Shown: positions 29,787 to 39,698, numbered from the stretch's first letter. The stretch: 64,000 nt of DNA from Protonemura montana (GCA_947568835.1 OX387606.1:1054001-1118000); one strand, 5' to 3'. Notes: generated from the sequence alone by a model not told the origin. Numbers and translations: made by a program.

Positions 29787-31777
29787 TGAATAATTGCAAG
29801 AAGATGGTTTTAATTGATCAACAAACACTCGATCGACTTGGTAAGACACCAGTTAATAGTTTACAAGTCAACAAATTAAAAAATACAGCGTCGACAACAA
29901 ATCCAATCAAGAACATGATTATCGCTTTGAGAAATGAAATGAAGCAAATTCTTCGAATGAAAAGTATGGATGCCAATGAGAAACTTTCACGATATCAAGA
30001 AACCTTGCGACGCTATCTACATTTTATTTCTGTATCTTCAAAAAATAACAACAGATCCAGTGAAACATTTCAACCACAATTTGAAGAGAAATTAATTCCT
30101 ACAGAGTTTAAGCAAGAGATTATTGATGACCAAAAAGAAATGAAACCGTTGAATACATCATCAGATATCTTAGCTGCAAATGTGAATAGTGAAGACGACG
30201 AAAAGTCCGAAGTCGAAGATGATATCAATTTATTGCAAGTCAAGCTATTGCAGTCTGTACCTGAAAAGAAACAAGATGCTGCAAAAGAACTTTATACTCT
30301 TCTTTACGACAGCAAACTTATTGACTGGAATAGTTCGACCGGCCTAGTACGAATTAAAAGAAATACTATCGATAACTCAAACATTATTGATTTAATATCC
30401 GATGTTCTGATTAACCGACAAGATTCCAATCCCACGGGTTGGAAAGAATTTTTAACTATTTTGGAAGAACTGAAAATCCCGATGAAATATATATCAAACA
30501 TTCGTCGTAAAAAATTCATTCGTTCATTTCATAGTGAGGTGGTGAGTTCTCCTACTTCAAGTACAGAGAAAAGAAAGAAACGTAAAATTGACGATCAGAC
30601 ACCTTCTCAGGAAGTTACGCATGTAAAGCGTAGAAGTGCTCGTGTGTTTGGCTCCAAACTGGAAACGATTTCACTTTTAGCAGCTGTCATGAACGCTAAA
30701 TCAAGAAAATTATTGCAGAAAATATATTTTGACCCATCACACCCTGCAGGATTTTCAACGACAGGTCAATTATGGAAGGCAGCTGAGAAGAAAATACCTA
30801 AGATGCTCGTGCAGCAGTGGCTAGAATCTCAAGACGCATCCAGATTACATCGTCCATTGAGGAAACGTTTCGAAAGAAATAGATATATTGTTAACTATAT
30901 TGATGATGTTTGGCAGTCAGACTTGTGTGATCTTCAATCTCTTAGTAAATATAATGATAATTATAAATATTTGTTGACTGTAATTGACATTTTCAGTAAA
31001 TTTGCATGGGCGATACCTTTGCACAATAAAACAAGTTTGGAAGTAATAAGAGGTTTCCAGGAAATATTTAAGTCCTCCAATCGTAAACCCACAAATTTAA
31101 ATATGGACAAGGGCAAGGAATTCAAAAATAAAAAATTTCAAGCGTTTCTAACAGCGAGGAACATTAATTATTACTATGCTACAAATCCGGATATCAAAGC
31201 AGCTGTTGTTGAACGGTTTAATAAAACATTAAAAACTAAGTTGTGGCGATATTTTACCTATTCATCATCTTATCGTTACATTGAGGTTCTTCCCGATCTT
31301 CTTCAAGCATATAATAACACTGTTCACCAGACAATAAAAATCGCACCAGTTCATGTGACGATTGATAACATGCTACAAGTATGGCGAACGCTAAACGATC
31401 GAGTTCCCTTCAAAAAATTAAAAAAGGATAAGTTCTCAGTTGGTGATCATGTACGAATTTCTAAAGAGAAAGAGCAGTTCGAGAAAGGTTTCGAAAGAAA
31501 TTGGACGGACGAGATATTTATTATTTCGGAAGTTCTTCCAAGACGTCATTTAACTGTTTATAGAATAGAAGATTTAAGTAATACACCTATCGATGGAACT
31601 TTTTACGAAATCGAGTTAAAACGAGTACAAATTCGAAAATCTACTGAATTTAAAATCGATAAAATCATCGCCACGAAGGGGAAGGGACGCAGTTCGAAAG
31701 TATTGGTCAAGTGGTACGGATACCCATCATCTCAAAATTCTTGGGTTAAGAAATCAGAAATTATTAATTTAAAATGA
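29783..31777 (+). CDS. int: Polinton retroviral-type integrase with N-terminal extension and chromodomain
   Basis: 664 aa from ATG 29,783 (29,786 also possible). The catalytic triad is in the rve core: D380 (QSDLCDL), D442 (NMDKGKEF) and E477 (VVERFN), with 35 positions between the last two. The C-terminal chromodomain (about 620-664) contains VLVKWYGYP and SW, likely guiding integration to chromatin marks. The first about 300 residues are unusual: a conserved LYDSKLIDWN...IDLISDVL...NPTGWKEF region that I recall as a separate small protein in other Polintons and related elements, then a basic KRKKRKID tract. The integrase domain follows from KLLQKIYFD (about 310). The frame is open throughout, so the fusion is real in this copy. 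It inserts the element and generates the 6-bp target duplication. Its stop overlaps the next ATG. Confidence 0.94.
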   Translation: MMNNCKKMVLIDQQTLDRLGKTPVNSLQVNKLKNTASTTNPIKNMIIALRNEMKQILRMKSMDANEKLSRYQETLRRYLHFISVSSKNNNRSSETFQPQFEEKLIPTEFKQEIIDDQKEMKPLNTSSDILAANVNSEDDEKSEVEDDINLLQVKLLQSVPEKKQDAAKELYTLLYDSKLIDWNSSTGLVRIKRNTIDNSNIIDLISDVLINRQDSNPTGWKEFLTILEELKIPMKYISNIRRKKFIRSFHSEVVSSPTSSTEKRKKRKIDDQTPSQEVTHVKRRSARVFGSKLETISLLAAVMNAKSRKLLQKIYFDPSHPAGFSTTGQLWKAAEKKIPKMLVQQWLESQDASRLHRPLRKRFERNRYIVNYIDDVWQSDLCDLQSLSKYNDNYKYLLTVIDIFSKFAWAIPLHNKTSLEVIRGFQEIFKSSNRKPTNLNMDKGKEFKNKKFQAFLTARNINYYYATNPDIKAAVVERFNKTLKTKLWRYFTYSSSYRYIEVLPDLLQAYNNTVHQTIKIAPVHVTIDNMLQVWRTLNDRVPFKKLKKDKFSVGDHVRISKEKEQFEKGFERNWTDEIFIISEVLPRRHLTVYRIEDLSNTPIDGTFYEIELKRVQIRKSTEFKIDKIIATKGKGRSSKVLVKWYGYPSSQNSWVKKSEIINLK

Positions 31778-32556
31778 TTCAAAGTAGCAAAGAATTTTAT
31801 TTAACCCTTTTGAGCAATAGTTCGGCGTCTTACTATCCGAAGAATACGGCAACTCGCTTTGTGACTCAATTACCACAACGCATAGAATTACAAGATGATA
31901 TGGAATGTGCTTTATTTGAAATCCATTATCCTTTCATTAATAACGTATTGATAAATGCAAATAAAGTGACCTACAGTGTAAAAACAGCTGATAAAGAAGA
32001 TGTCATAACCAAGACGATTGAAATTCAGCCTGGCTTCTATAATTCTGTGTCAGCAATTCATCACGCAGTAAATAGTGTCCTCGCAAACGTGACGGGAGAC
32101 CTAAAGATTTTACTTACCGAAGCTAATTCATTCACGAGAGTAGATATTGCAGAAGATAGTATGATTAAATCTGTAGTGTTATCTAACAATCTAGGATTAC
32201 AATTGGGATTCGAACCCGGTATGAATATTGTTGCTGATAAAACGTCTCCACACAAATCCCGCTTGAATGTAGGGTTTCAAAAGCAGCTTCTTGTTTATTG
32301 TGATGTTATTGAATCACACGTAGTGGGCGATATATTTGCGCCACTCGCACGAATGATTAGCATAGATACTCTCTGGTACAAGGAAAAATATGGGAGAAAT
32401 CATTCACAGTCTTTCAATCCACCAATGTATTTTCCGGTAGCTAAACGAGAGTTTTCATCGATTACTATAGATATAAGAGATGCATTTGGTGATTCAATCT
32501 CATTCGATTCTGATGTTCTAAGCGTTGTACTACATTTCCGACGTCGTCGTAACTAG
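31774..32556 (+). CDS. Polinton minor capsid (penton-like, single jelly-roll) protein
   Basis: 260 aa from ATG 31,774, whose ATGA overlaps the integrase stop. The N-terminus (KEFYLTLLSNSSASYYPKNT) followed by F..QLP..I.L and EIHYP is the typical opening of the Polinton minor capsid protein. The C-terminal half has the conserved pattern ending in a HFRRR basic tail. By family it forms the pentameric vertices of the predicted virion. Intact. Confidence 0.88.
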   Translation: MIQSSKEFYLTLLSNSSASYYPKNTATRFVTQLPQRIELQDDMECALFEIHYPFINNVLINANKVTYSVKTADKEDVITKTIEIQPGFYNSVSAIHHAVNSVLANVTGDLKILLTEANSFTRVDIAEDSMIKSVVLSNNLGLQLGFEPGMNIVADKTSPHKSRLNVGFQKQLLVYCDVIESHVVGDIFAPLARMISIDTLWYKEKYGRNHSQSFNPPMYFPVAKREFSSITIDIRDAFGDSISFDSDVLSVVLHFRRRRN

Positions 32557-32563
32557 ATTGAAA

Positions 32564-33061
32564 ATGTGTAAAAGCAGTAACTATCATGATCGATACATTG
32601 ATTATTTCCAAAATCAATGTGGATCGGGGATGAATATATATCACGGTAGCAAATTTCAGCGTGGTTGTGGACTAGCGTCATTTTTTAAAAATATGTGGCG
32701 ATTAGCAGTACCGATATTTAAAAGTGGAGCTCGATCTCTTGCTCAAGAAGGACTCATGACTGGAGTAAATTTTGCAAATGATTTAATGGAAAGAAAAAAT
32801 GTGAAACAATCGTTTGAAAATAGATTGAAGGAAGCTGGTTCGAATCTTAAACGAAAAGCTGAAGATAAACTTACTCTTATGAAGGGCTCTGGTCTTAAAC
32901 GATTGAAAAGCTGCCAATCACTTCAGTTGGTGCCGGGCAACCGTGGTAGGAAGGCTGTTGTTGTTAAAAAGAAGAAGAGGCAATCTTCGAGTCATCAACG
33001 CAAGAAAACCACCAAGAAGATCAAGTTATCGAGAAGAGTGCGAGATATTTTTGAAAAGTGA
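32564..33061 (+). CDS. pVI/pX-like basic virion protein
   Basis: 165 aa from ATG 32,564, seven bases after the minor capsid stop. The N-terminal region has glycine motifs (GSGMN, HGSKFQRGCGL), then an amphipathic helix (LASFFKNMWRLAVPIFK). Next is a TGVNFANDLMERKNVKQSF segment typical of Polinton PX-type proteins, and a very basic tail (KKKKRQSSSHQRKK). MKGSG|L around residue 106 fits the adenovirus protease consensus (M/I/L)xGx-G, suggesting maturation by the protease encoded downstream. By analogy with adenovirus pVI/pX it would be a capsid cement or DNA-condensing, membrane-lytic protein; that is inference. Confidence 0.75.
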   Translation: MCKSSNYHDRYIDYFQNQCGSGMNIYHGSKFQRGCGLASFFKNMWRLAVPIFKSGARSLAQEGLMTGVNFANDLMERKNVKQSFENRLKEAGSNLKRKAEDKLTLMKGSGLKRLKSCQSLQLVPGNRGRKAVVVKKKKRQSSSHQRKKTTKKIKLSRRVRDIFEK

Positions 33062-33063
33062 AA

Positions 33064-34365
33064 ATGTCTGTTATACATAGCAATTCGATGGAGGCTATGA
33101 AATCTGAACTCGATCTTTTCACAACACCTTTAACACAAGCAGCCATCGAATATGGATACAAAGCAGCATATAAACCTATTGTGTCTTTGGAAGGAAATTC
33201 ACAATTCGAGTTTGTTGTAAATAATAATGGCAATGAGTTCATTGATCTTGCATACACAGAGCTCCTTTTAACAGCAAAAATTACCAAAGCAGATGGTACT
33301 AATTTAATTGCTGATGATAAAGTTGAGACCGGACCGGTCAATAACTGGATGCATAGTTTGTTTTCGCAAGTGGAGGTCTCATTGAATGGTAAACTGATAT
33401 CATCGCCTTCACACACTTATGGTTATCGAGCATATATTGAAACTTTACTGAACTTTGGTTCATCAGCTAAAAAAACGCATTTAACTTCCAGACTGTGGTA
33501 TAAAGATACTGCAGGTAAATTCAACGATTTCAAGGATAATGATGGACTTGTTAAGAGGTCAAGCTTCATAAAAGGTAGTAAAACTGTGGATCTAATGTCT
33601 AGTATCCATCATGAGCTGTTTGCATCTGATAAGCTGCTTATTAACGGTGTTGAAATGCGATTAAAATTTCATTTAAATAAAGACGCATTTCATTTAATGT
33701 CAGAAGATACTTCGGTAAAGACGCACATTCTTGATGCGACGTTGTTTGTGAGGAAAGTCAGAATCAAACCTGAGCTGCATTTGGGATACTCGCGAGCACT
33801 CGAACGATCGAATCTGAAGTATCCATTGAATCGAGTAGAAATTAAAAATATTACAATCCCTGCGGGGGTCATATCTAGAACTATTGATAATTTATATTTA
33901 GGGACGTTACCTAAACGAGTTGCGATTGGATTTGTTTCAAATGCTGCGTTCAATGGAGATTTTGGGAAAAATCCTTTTTTCTTTGAAAATCATGATTTGA
34001 ATTTTCTACAATTGTATGTAGATTCACAACAAATTCCTACCACAGCTCTTCAGCCTGATTTCAAGAATAATCTATTCATTCCTGCATATAGGACATTGTT
34101 TGAAGGGACAGGCATTAATCATCAAGACGTTGGAAATGATATATCTCGCGAGGAATACGCTCATGGATATTTTCTTACTGTTTTTGATCTTACTGCTGAT
34201 CAGTCGGCGAGCTCAAATCATTGGTCTATACAGCGAAACGGGTCATTTCGAATTGAAGTTCGATTCAACGCTACCTTAACAGGTCCTGTAGATATGATTT
34301 TATATTCCGAAAATGATAGTTTAATGGAAATAACTAGAGATAGAAATGTAATCACAGATTTTTAA
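33064..34365 (+). CDS. mcp: Polinton major capsid protein (double jelly-roll)
   Basis: 433 aa from ATG 33,064, only two bases after the preceding stop. The N-terminus contains DLFTTPLTQAAIEYG and the conserved GNSQFEFVV...EFIDLAYTELLL. Later come NNWMHSLFSQVEVSLNGK and the long second jelly-roll half, ending NSLMEITRDRNVITDF. Length and motifs fit the double-jelly-roll capsid protein that would build hexamers of an icosahedral virion. The frame is uninterrupted. Confidence 0.93.
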   Translation: MSVIHSNSMEAMKSELDLFTTPLTQAAIEYGYKAAYKPIVSLEGNSQFEFVVNNNGNEFIDLAYTELLLTAKITKADGTNLIADDKVETGPVNNWMHSLFSQVEVSLNGKLISSPSHTYGYRAYIETLLNFGSSAKKTHLTSRLWYKDTAGKFNDFKDNDGLVKRSSFIKGSKTVDLMSSIHHELFASDKLLINGVEMRLKFHLNKDAFHLMSEDTSVKTHILDATLFVRKVRIKPELHLGYSRALERSNLKYPLNRVEIKNITIPAGVISRTIDNLYLGTLPKRVAIGFVSNAAFNGDFGKNPFFFENHDLNFLQLYVDSQQIPTTALQPDFKNNLFIPAYRTLFEGTGINHQDVGNDISREEYAHGYFLTVFDLTADQSASSNHWSIQRNGSFRIEVRFNATLTGPVDMILYSENDSLMEITRDRNVITDF

Positions 34366-34520
34366 TATAAAAAAGAAGATGATATTTAGAAAACTAGAAT
34401 TATTTTTCACCCCCTCCACTACTTTACTAAGTTATTGATGACGGTGACTGCTATAATAACGATTTGGGATAGAAATAAAATCACTTTGAGTCAACGCATT
34501 GCAGAAGACGATTCAAAGTC
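34366..34520. other. Spacer between capsid and protease genes
   Basis: 155 bp with no frame. Longer than the other gaps in the block, so the protease may have its own promoter. Confidence 0.35.
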
Positions 34521-35057
34521 ATGAATTCACTACATCTTGAAGAAGTTATGCTATGTGACAAGTTCACAAGTCCGTTATTTCGTGGAGTATTCGCTGCAAA
34601 CAATCTGCCTCGAATTGTGCAACATCCGTGTGTACTAATAGCGAACACAGATCCTAGTAACAAACCTGGCTCGCATTGGGTTGCTTTTCACATCGACGAA
34701 TTCGGACGAGGTGAATTTTTTGATTCTTATGGAATCCCACCAATTGTAAAAATGCATCACGAATTTTTGAGTCGTCAGTGTACTACATGGACATACAACG
34801 AAAAACAGCTTCAAAGTCCAACATCTGATGTCTGTGGTGAATGGGTAGCATTATTTCTCGCGCATCGATCTCGAGATCTTAGCATGCAAGAATTCATGTA
34901 TTTCTTTAATAATAGAACTTGTGATGAAAATGATCAACTCGCACGTTCATTGTTTCAAGAAAAATTCAAAACTTGTTTTACTCCTATCCGAAAATGTATG
35001 AACAATCAAACTTGTTGTAGTCGTGAATGTAATCCACTTTATATGATGAGATTTTAA
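34521..35057 (+). CDS. Adenain-like cysteine protease
   Basis: 178 aa from ATG 34,521. Catalytic residues in family order: H52 in SHWVAFHID, D68 in FFDSYG, and C105 in SDVCGEWVALF. This is the C5/ULP-type fold used by adenoviruses and Polintons to mature capsid proteins. The likely substrate is the pVI-like protein upstream. The C-terminus is cysteine rich (CMNNQTCCSRECN). The stop TAA overlaps AATAAA (35,056-35,061), a polyadenylation signal for the plus-strand block. Confidence 0.92.
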   Translation: MNSLHLEEVMLCDKFTSPLFRGVFAANNLPRIVQHPCVLIANTDPSNKPGSHWVAFHIDEFGRGEFFDSYGIPPIVKMHHEFLSRQCTTWTYNEKQLQSPTSDVCGEWVALFLAHRSRDLSMQEFMYFFNNRTCDENDQLARSLFQEKFKTCFTPIRKCMNNQTCCSRECNPLYMMRF

Positions 35058-35061
35058 TAAA

Positions 35062-35636
35062 TGTATGTCAATTTGGGATTCTGAGTTATTCATAAAACCT
35101 GCAAGCATCTTTTTCCTGTCTCCTTATATATTTAAAATAAAATTTATTGCCTGACTGAACAAGATCAAACGTGATCGACACTTGTTTGCTGTGGAAAAAG
35201 GTGTCAGAAACAAATCTGAAATCTGCATGCGATAGGATAAATGGAGAAGTTTCAATATCTGTAACTGAGATAACTATCAAATTCTACCAAACGTATTCGA
35301 TTCTTCAACTCACCTTGATATTTATATTTATTCAACATCGGCAATTTTCAAAAACTTATTCAATTAATACTTTATATGATATTTTCGTGAATAAAAACGG
35401 ATTATGGATGTAGACATGGATCTAGTTTCTGGAATTGGTAATGTTATAAAAGGTTTTTGCTCAATAAATACTCTCAGTGAATTCAGTTTTAAAACAAATT
35501 TTTTTCTTTTATTTGTGAATACAGTTCAGTTTTTTAAATATATTTTTTTTTCAATCCGTCAGCAAATTTTAAATATCGTTAAATTCTAAAATTGCAGTTG
35601 GTGGGTACACCCCAAATTTTTTGGTGCCTTTAAAGG
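35062..35636. other. Spacer with one possible decayed minus-strand exon
   Basis: Mostly AT-rich. On minus, 35,086-35,280 is open after a possible acceptor (GCATGCAG). It encodes a segment with FDLVQSGNKFYFKYIRRQEK, which could be the lost 3' part of the gene at 35,637-36,143, but no donor connects them. Plus-strand frames here look like shadows. Confidence 0.35.
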
Positions 35637-36143
35637 TTATAAATCTGAATCGGTAATTTTATTAAATCTAGCGGGGAGAAAATATTTCAAGTTGTTAACG
35701 GTGATTTGAATTTGACGACCGTATCTTGTTGTGATCGCCGCCCACTCATCGATTAGAAAAGCTACATGTTCTGGGAGTTCATCTATCTTTCCGAACTCAA
35801 CTGCCTTGCAGCTCCCAAGTTGGTTAAGGAAGTCCATCTGATAACAAAGAAAAAAAAGGAAAAACTGAATTAGTATATTTTATATTAGATGTAAATAAAT
35901 TTCATTCCAGATTTGCAGAAATACTTCTGTGACAGAAAGTATCAAATCATCAAGGAGATTTTAATAAAAATATAAGGTTATTAGAGTTTCTAATAAATAT
36001 AAAAATATAATTATACTACTTACTTTCTTGCAGTTGTTTCTGTTACTCCTACTGTTGCCGTAACTATTGCTCTTGCTGTTGCCTCTCTGATAACTTTGAA
36101 TCGAATGATGATGTCGGTGAGAACAGAACGTCGAATAGTTCAT
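35637..36143 (-). CDS. Two-exon Polinton gene starting in the right TIR; FLP-type small protein
   Basis: On minus, exon 1 (36,143-36,024, 40 codons) ends in donor GTAAGT. Exon 2 (35,837-35,637) follows a long pyrimidine tract and TATCAG. The join is phase 0, giving about 106 aa. Exon 1 is His/Ser/Asn/Arg rich. Exon 2 contains DEWAAITTRYGRQIQITVNN and FLPARFNKITDSDL, the TRYG...FLPxRF pattern of small proteins frequently linked to Polintons and related elements, possibly nucleic-acid binding (inference). Exon 1 begins within the TIR, so its promoter is in the TIR, and an inverted copy of that start lies at 24,299-24,359. The frame may be truncated: related proteins, as I recall them, continue past the RF segment. 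Confidence 0.55.
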
Positions 36144-36922
36144 TGTCCTAACATTTTGCTGATTTGCAATTATTGACCACTAACATATTATCTAAAGTGC
36201 GTTCATTGTAATGTATAACCATCTAAACTCTGGGCAGTAATCGTGTATAATTACACAGGCATATATTGCAAACAGATGACGTTTCTTAAGAATAAACCTA
36301 CTATAGAAGTACTTGTTATTTGGTACAGTGAAATCTGATTTTGTCAAATCAGCGATTGATCGATGAATCTACCAAGCAATACGAGGGCCACGCTGGGAAA
36401 ATCTGGGAAAATGTTACATCGGCATTGCAATAATATTTTTGTAGGAAGCTATAGTACAGTTCATTTAAGGTAGTACACCAGAAATGCATACATGCAGTTG
36501 AGTGTCAGATGTATGATTATTTATGTAGAATGAACAGACTGTAGGTACTTGTCATTTGGTACAGTGATCTGATAGTGGGAAATTAGATTAGGTTGCTGCA
36601 TTTATATTTCTTAAACATCTAAAGTACATTTATTTTAAGAAATCACGTAAGAAGTGCACTTTAACATGCACGTATACATGCATGATTATATGCAGGAGGT
36701 CATCTCAATATAGATCGACTATAGTTATCTTCAAATGTTATATCACCTTACACTACAAGCTAACAGTAAAAATGCGCACGCGCACATCTCAAATTTCTGC
36801 TGAATCTGCATTTTATTTCGTACCGTCCAAGACGCTAGGAATTTTCCGGGCGTCAGCAGTTTTCCCACAGAGGTCAATGACTTCCTTCCCTTCTGATCTA
36901 GAACCGGCGTTTCTAATCTACT
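36084..36922. repeat. Polinton right TIR
   Basis: Inverted copy of 23,524-24,359. The outer 250 bp match window positions 1-250. Confidence 0.95.
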
Positions 36923-36928
36923 CACGTG
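36923..36928. repeat. Polinton target-site duplication, right (CACGTG)
   Basis: Followed by CGACTTGCCTCTC; the empty site reads CACCTTGCCTCTC after its CACGTG. Confidence 0.92.
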
Positions 36929-37026
36929 CGACTTGCCTCTCATTCCACTGCTAGAATTCAGTCTTGCCAAGGAGCAGAACTACATCATGTTGTAAACACT
37001 ACCAGGCTTATCACGCTCCAAGAATT

Positions 37027-37913
37027 ATGGTTGAATATAATAAGGTTGAATTTCATTCAACAATTTCAGCAACTGCTGCAGGCAGATAATATATGTGTGT
37101 AAACTGTGGACTAAAACTGTGTCCCTCGCCTGTACTAACTGACAGAAATTATCACGAATTTTATTGATCCGAGTGTGTATCTGGCGAAAAGCCGAGTAAA
37201 TCTAGAAAACAATAGCCACCTGCGCCTGCAGTGAAATGTTAGGTTTGTGAACGCGCCCAATATCCTGGACAATAGCGTCGTGGCCGCTGTGACCTCTTTG
37301 AGATCACGTGTATTTTGGAACGTGTTATAATTGATTTCGGACATAAGCGACGCTTGTTCCGTTACTAAATGTTGAAATATTCCTTCAGTTCGGTCCATAC
37401 CCTGCCACTAAGTGCATCATTGTCGTCGGATTCTGCCACTCCAAATAAGTACTTGGTGAAACACATGACCAACTGCGTTGAACAAACAACGCTTGCTTCT
37501 TGACGACAACGGGTCCAAAGAATCAAGAAAGACCACAAATTCTGATTTCGCTACTCGGTCAATAGATTGTGCAAAATCATTTTCCCCACTCAACGATTGT
37601 CTAAACACTGGCATCATATCCTCATGAAAGTATAAATTAAGAACGTCTTGCAAAACTGCTTCGATGGCATTCATGTGTCTCTGCACATCTATATCAATAG
37701 CTCAAGTCCATTTATCTGCTGTTAAATGTAAGGCACCCCTATTCACGAGTATACCCCAGCATTGAAATCCGTAACCTTCGACCATACCTTATGATCGGGA
37801 GGACTGGTAACCCCTTGGGAAAGATCCCTGGGTGCCGTGTATTCGTGTGCCAGAACTAATAGACTGAAGAACATTGCGACCACCCCTGTGGGCCAAGACG
37901 ACTTACTCAACAT
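37027..37913 (-). pseudogene. F-type envelope pseudogene, copy Y4
   Basis: Same as the Y1 envelope at +36,672: start 37,913, TGA at 37,702-37,704, RSKR site at plus 37,489-37,500, and the same 3' truncation. It carries every lesion of Y1, so Y1 and Y4 are duplicates of an already dead copy. Y3 shares the TGA but extends further. Confidence 0.65.
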
Positions 37914-37960
37914 GGAGATTCTATACAACTTAGGGTCAGTGTAATTAATCTTGATATCTT

Positions 37961-38022
37961 TCACGATCTTCTACGATCTTCTACGATCTTCTACGATCTT
38001 CTCCGTTCTTCTAAGATCTTCG
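37961..38022. repeat. 10-bp tandem repeat (ACGATCTTCT)n, Y4
   Basis: Same as 1,289-1,350. Confidence 0.7.
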
Positions 38023-38378
38023 TGTATTCTTCCTCTCGGTCGCTAAGACTGACCCTCAACTGGATTATAATGTTATTCAGTAACTCTATTCGTTACTCTC
38101 ATGATGTACCTGCTGATTGAAAATGTTAATGTTATCGAATGAAACGCTGTGGCTTCAAAACACGGGACAATATAAACTCTTACCGCTATAAGTCAGGTAA
38201 CTCCGCTCAGATAATCCTTTAAATCTTAAAATCGAGTATCACTCTGTCGTGAATGGACCCACTAAATTCTCAAGTCAGCGACACTGGAAATTTCCAATAA
38301 CTACGAAGTACCAATGTAGGCTATATCGACAGGATGTACTTTCAGCATTTTTATGCTGACTCTACACCACCGCTAGAA

Positions 38379-38713
38379 TATTCTAGCTGGGAAGCGACTC
38401 CGCCTGGGAATGGAGGCAAACGTGCTTCTCTTGCCTAGTTAGGAAGCGGGTCAGCACATTCTTAGATAGCTGACTACCACCGAATGCACCAAGCTATACT
38501 GACCAACGCAGCACTAACTGTCTCCATGAAGACATAGCGGGCATTATTCCTAGATGGGAAGCGACTCCGCCTGGGAATGGAGGAAAACGTACGTCTCATG
38601 CCTAGTGAGGAAGCGGGTCACCACATTCTTAGATGTCTGACTACCACCGAATGCACCATGCTTTAGTGACCAACGCAGCACTATCTGTCTCCATTGAGAC
38701 ATAGCGGGCATTA
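38379..38713. repeat. 168-bp tandem duplication x2, Y4
   Basis: Same as 1,707-2,041. Confidence 0.75.
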
Positions 38714-38948
38714 TCAAGTCTTCGCCAAGTCTTTGTATTAGACTAGCTGCACCGGCGCCAGTGCACCGGGGGCGATCTACATGTTAGTGGGCATATAACG
38801 CTGTTCCAGGACGGTCAGCGATTTAAACCATACAAATAATTCCAATTTATTAATATAAATGTATATATATATGTATAGAGCCATATTTATGCTATCAGAG
38901 TATATCTGTGCTTCGCTCTAATTCTATCTTCTTTCTTGCAGAGATAGA

Positions 38949-39086
38949 ATGCCAGTAACCTTTGGGCAAGGTCGGAACGCCACTGCTGAAACCAACGAAG
39001 CGTGGTGTCCACTTCTCGTAATGTGGCCAATGGTCATAATCTTAATATGCCTGGGATTATTGGCTTTCTGCGATTTGATTAAATAG
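38949..39086 (+). CDS. 45-aa membrane micro-protein (or exon), copy Y4
   Basis: Identical to 2,277-2,414, including the upstream acceptor and the GTGAGT donor overlapping the stop. See that entry for the reasoning. It lies 1.0 kb upstream of the envelope start region on the opposite strand, and 2.0 kb before the X3 basic exon. Confidence 0.5.
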   Translation: MPVTFGQGRNATAETNEAWCPLLVMWPMVIILICLGLLAFCDLIK

Positions 39087-39584
39087 TGAGTAAAACCATT
39101 GTTTACACTCTTAAAATACATGAGTGAAATTTTCACTCTTTGAAAGTGTCACGACTTTTTTGACACATTCAAGAATGAATTTTAGTTTTATTGTCTCTTA
39201 AGAGAGTTGTTATTCCACTCATATAAAAAGAGTGAGGAAATTAAGCTCTTTATATGAGTGGCAGAGATCGTTGAATCATTAACAAGAGCGAAAATAACTC
39301 ACAAAGAAGTGAATTGGCGAACACATGCAGATAGATTATTTCTTGCTTATGCGACCAAATTCGTTGACAAAGATAATATCTGTACTTAAACACATGGGAA
39401 ATACAGGCGTCAGCAACCTCGCTCTGGACGACTCTCTCTCTTTCTGTGTTTTGGGTTAGCGCGTTCGAGTATTCATGCGTCACAACGGGCGACAGTGTCT
39501 TCCAGTGAACGTATTTGTCAATTACGCGGCACGGTATGTGAGTCCACCCACTATCGCCAGTGTTCCTCTACGAAGCCATGGCCC

Positions 39585-39698
39585 ATGGGTGATGTTGAAA
39601 AGTTTGACATCGAAACCTTGCGTGTGTATTTAGTGGCAAATGGAGTCTCCGAGACGTTGGCAGACGCTTTCAAAGGAAAGCCCTATTTTTCTTACTAA
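39585..39698 (+). pseudogene. SAM-like exon, copy Y4
   Basis: Identical to 2,913-3,026, with the same lost donor (GAAAGC). Confidence 0.4.

Larger units (their letters stand above)
23524..36922 (+). mobile_element. Polinton/Maverick element, 13.4 kb
   Basis: Begins AGTAGATTAG and ends CTAATCTACT. It has 836/839-bp TIRs and a 6-bp target duplication, all diagnostic of Polintons. It carries the whole core set: protein-primed PolB, integrase, packaging ATPase, adenain-like protease, major and minor capsid proteins, plus three small genes. PolB is broken, while the morphogenesis genes and integrase are open. The two TIRs differ by indels near their outer ends (for example around 23,555-23,575), so the insertion is not brand new. 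The element lies exactly at the X/Y junction of the repeated module. Confidence 0.97.

Noticed and set aside
35171..35589. Two plus-strand Polinton ORFs (80 and 61 codons)
   Set aside because: Low-complexity hydrophobic composition in an AT-rich spacer, no family pattern.
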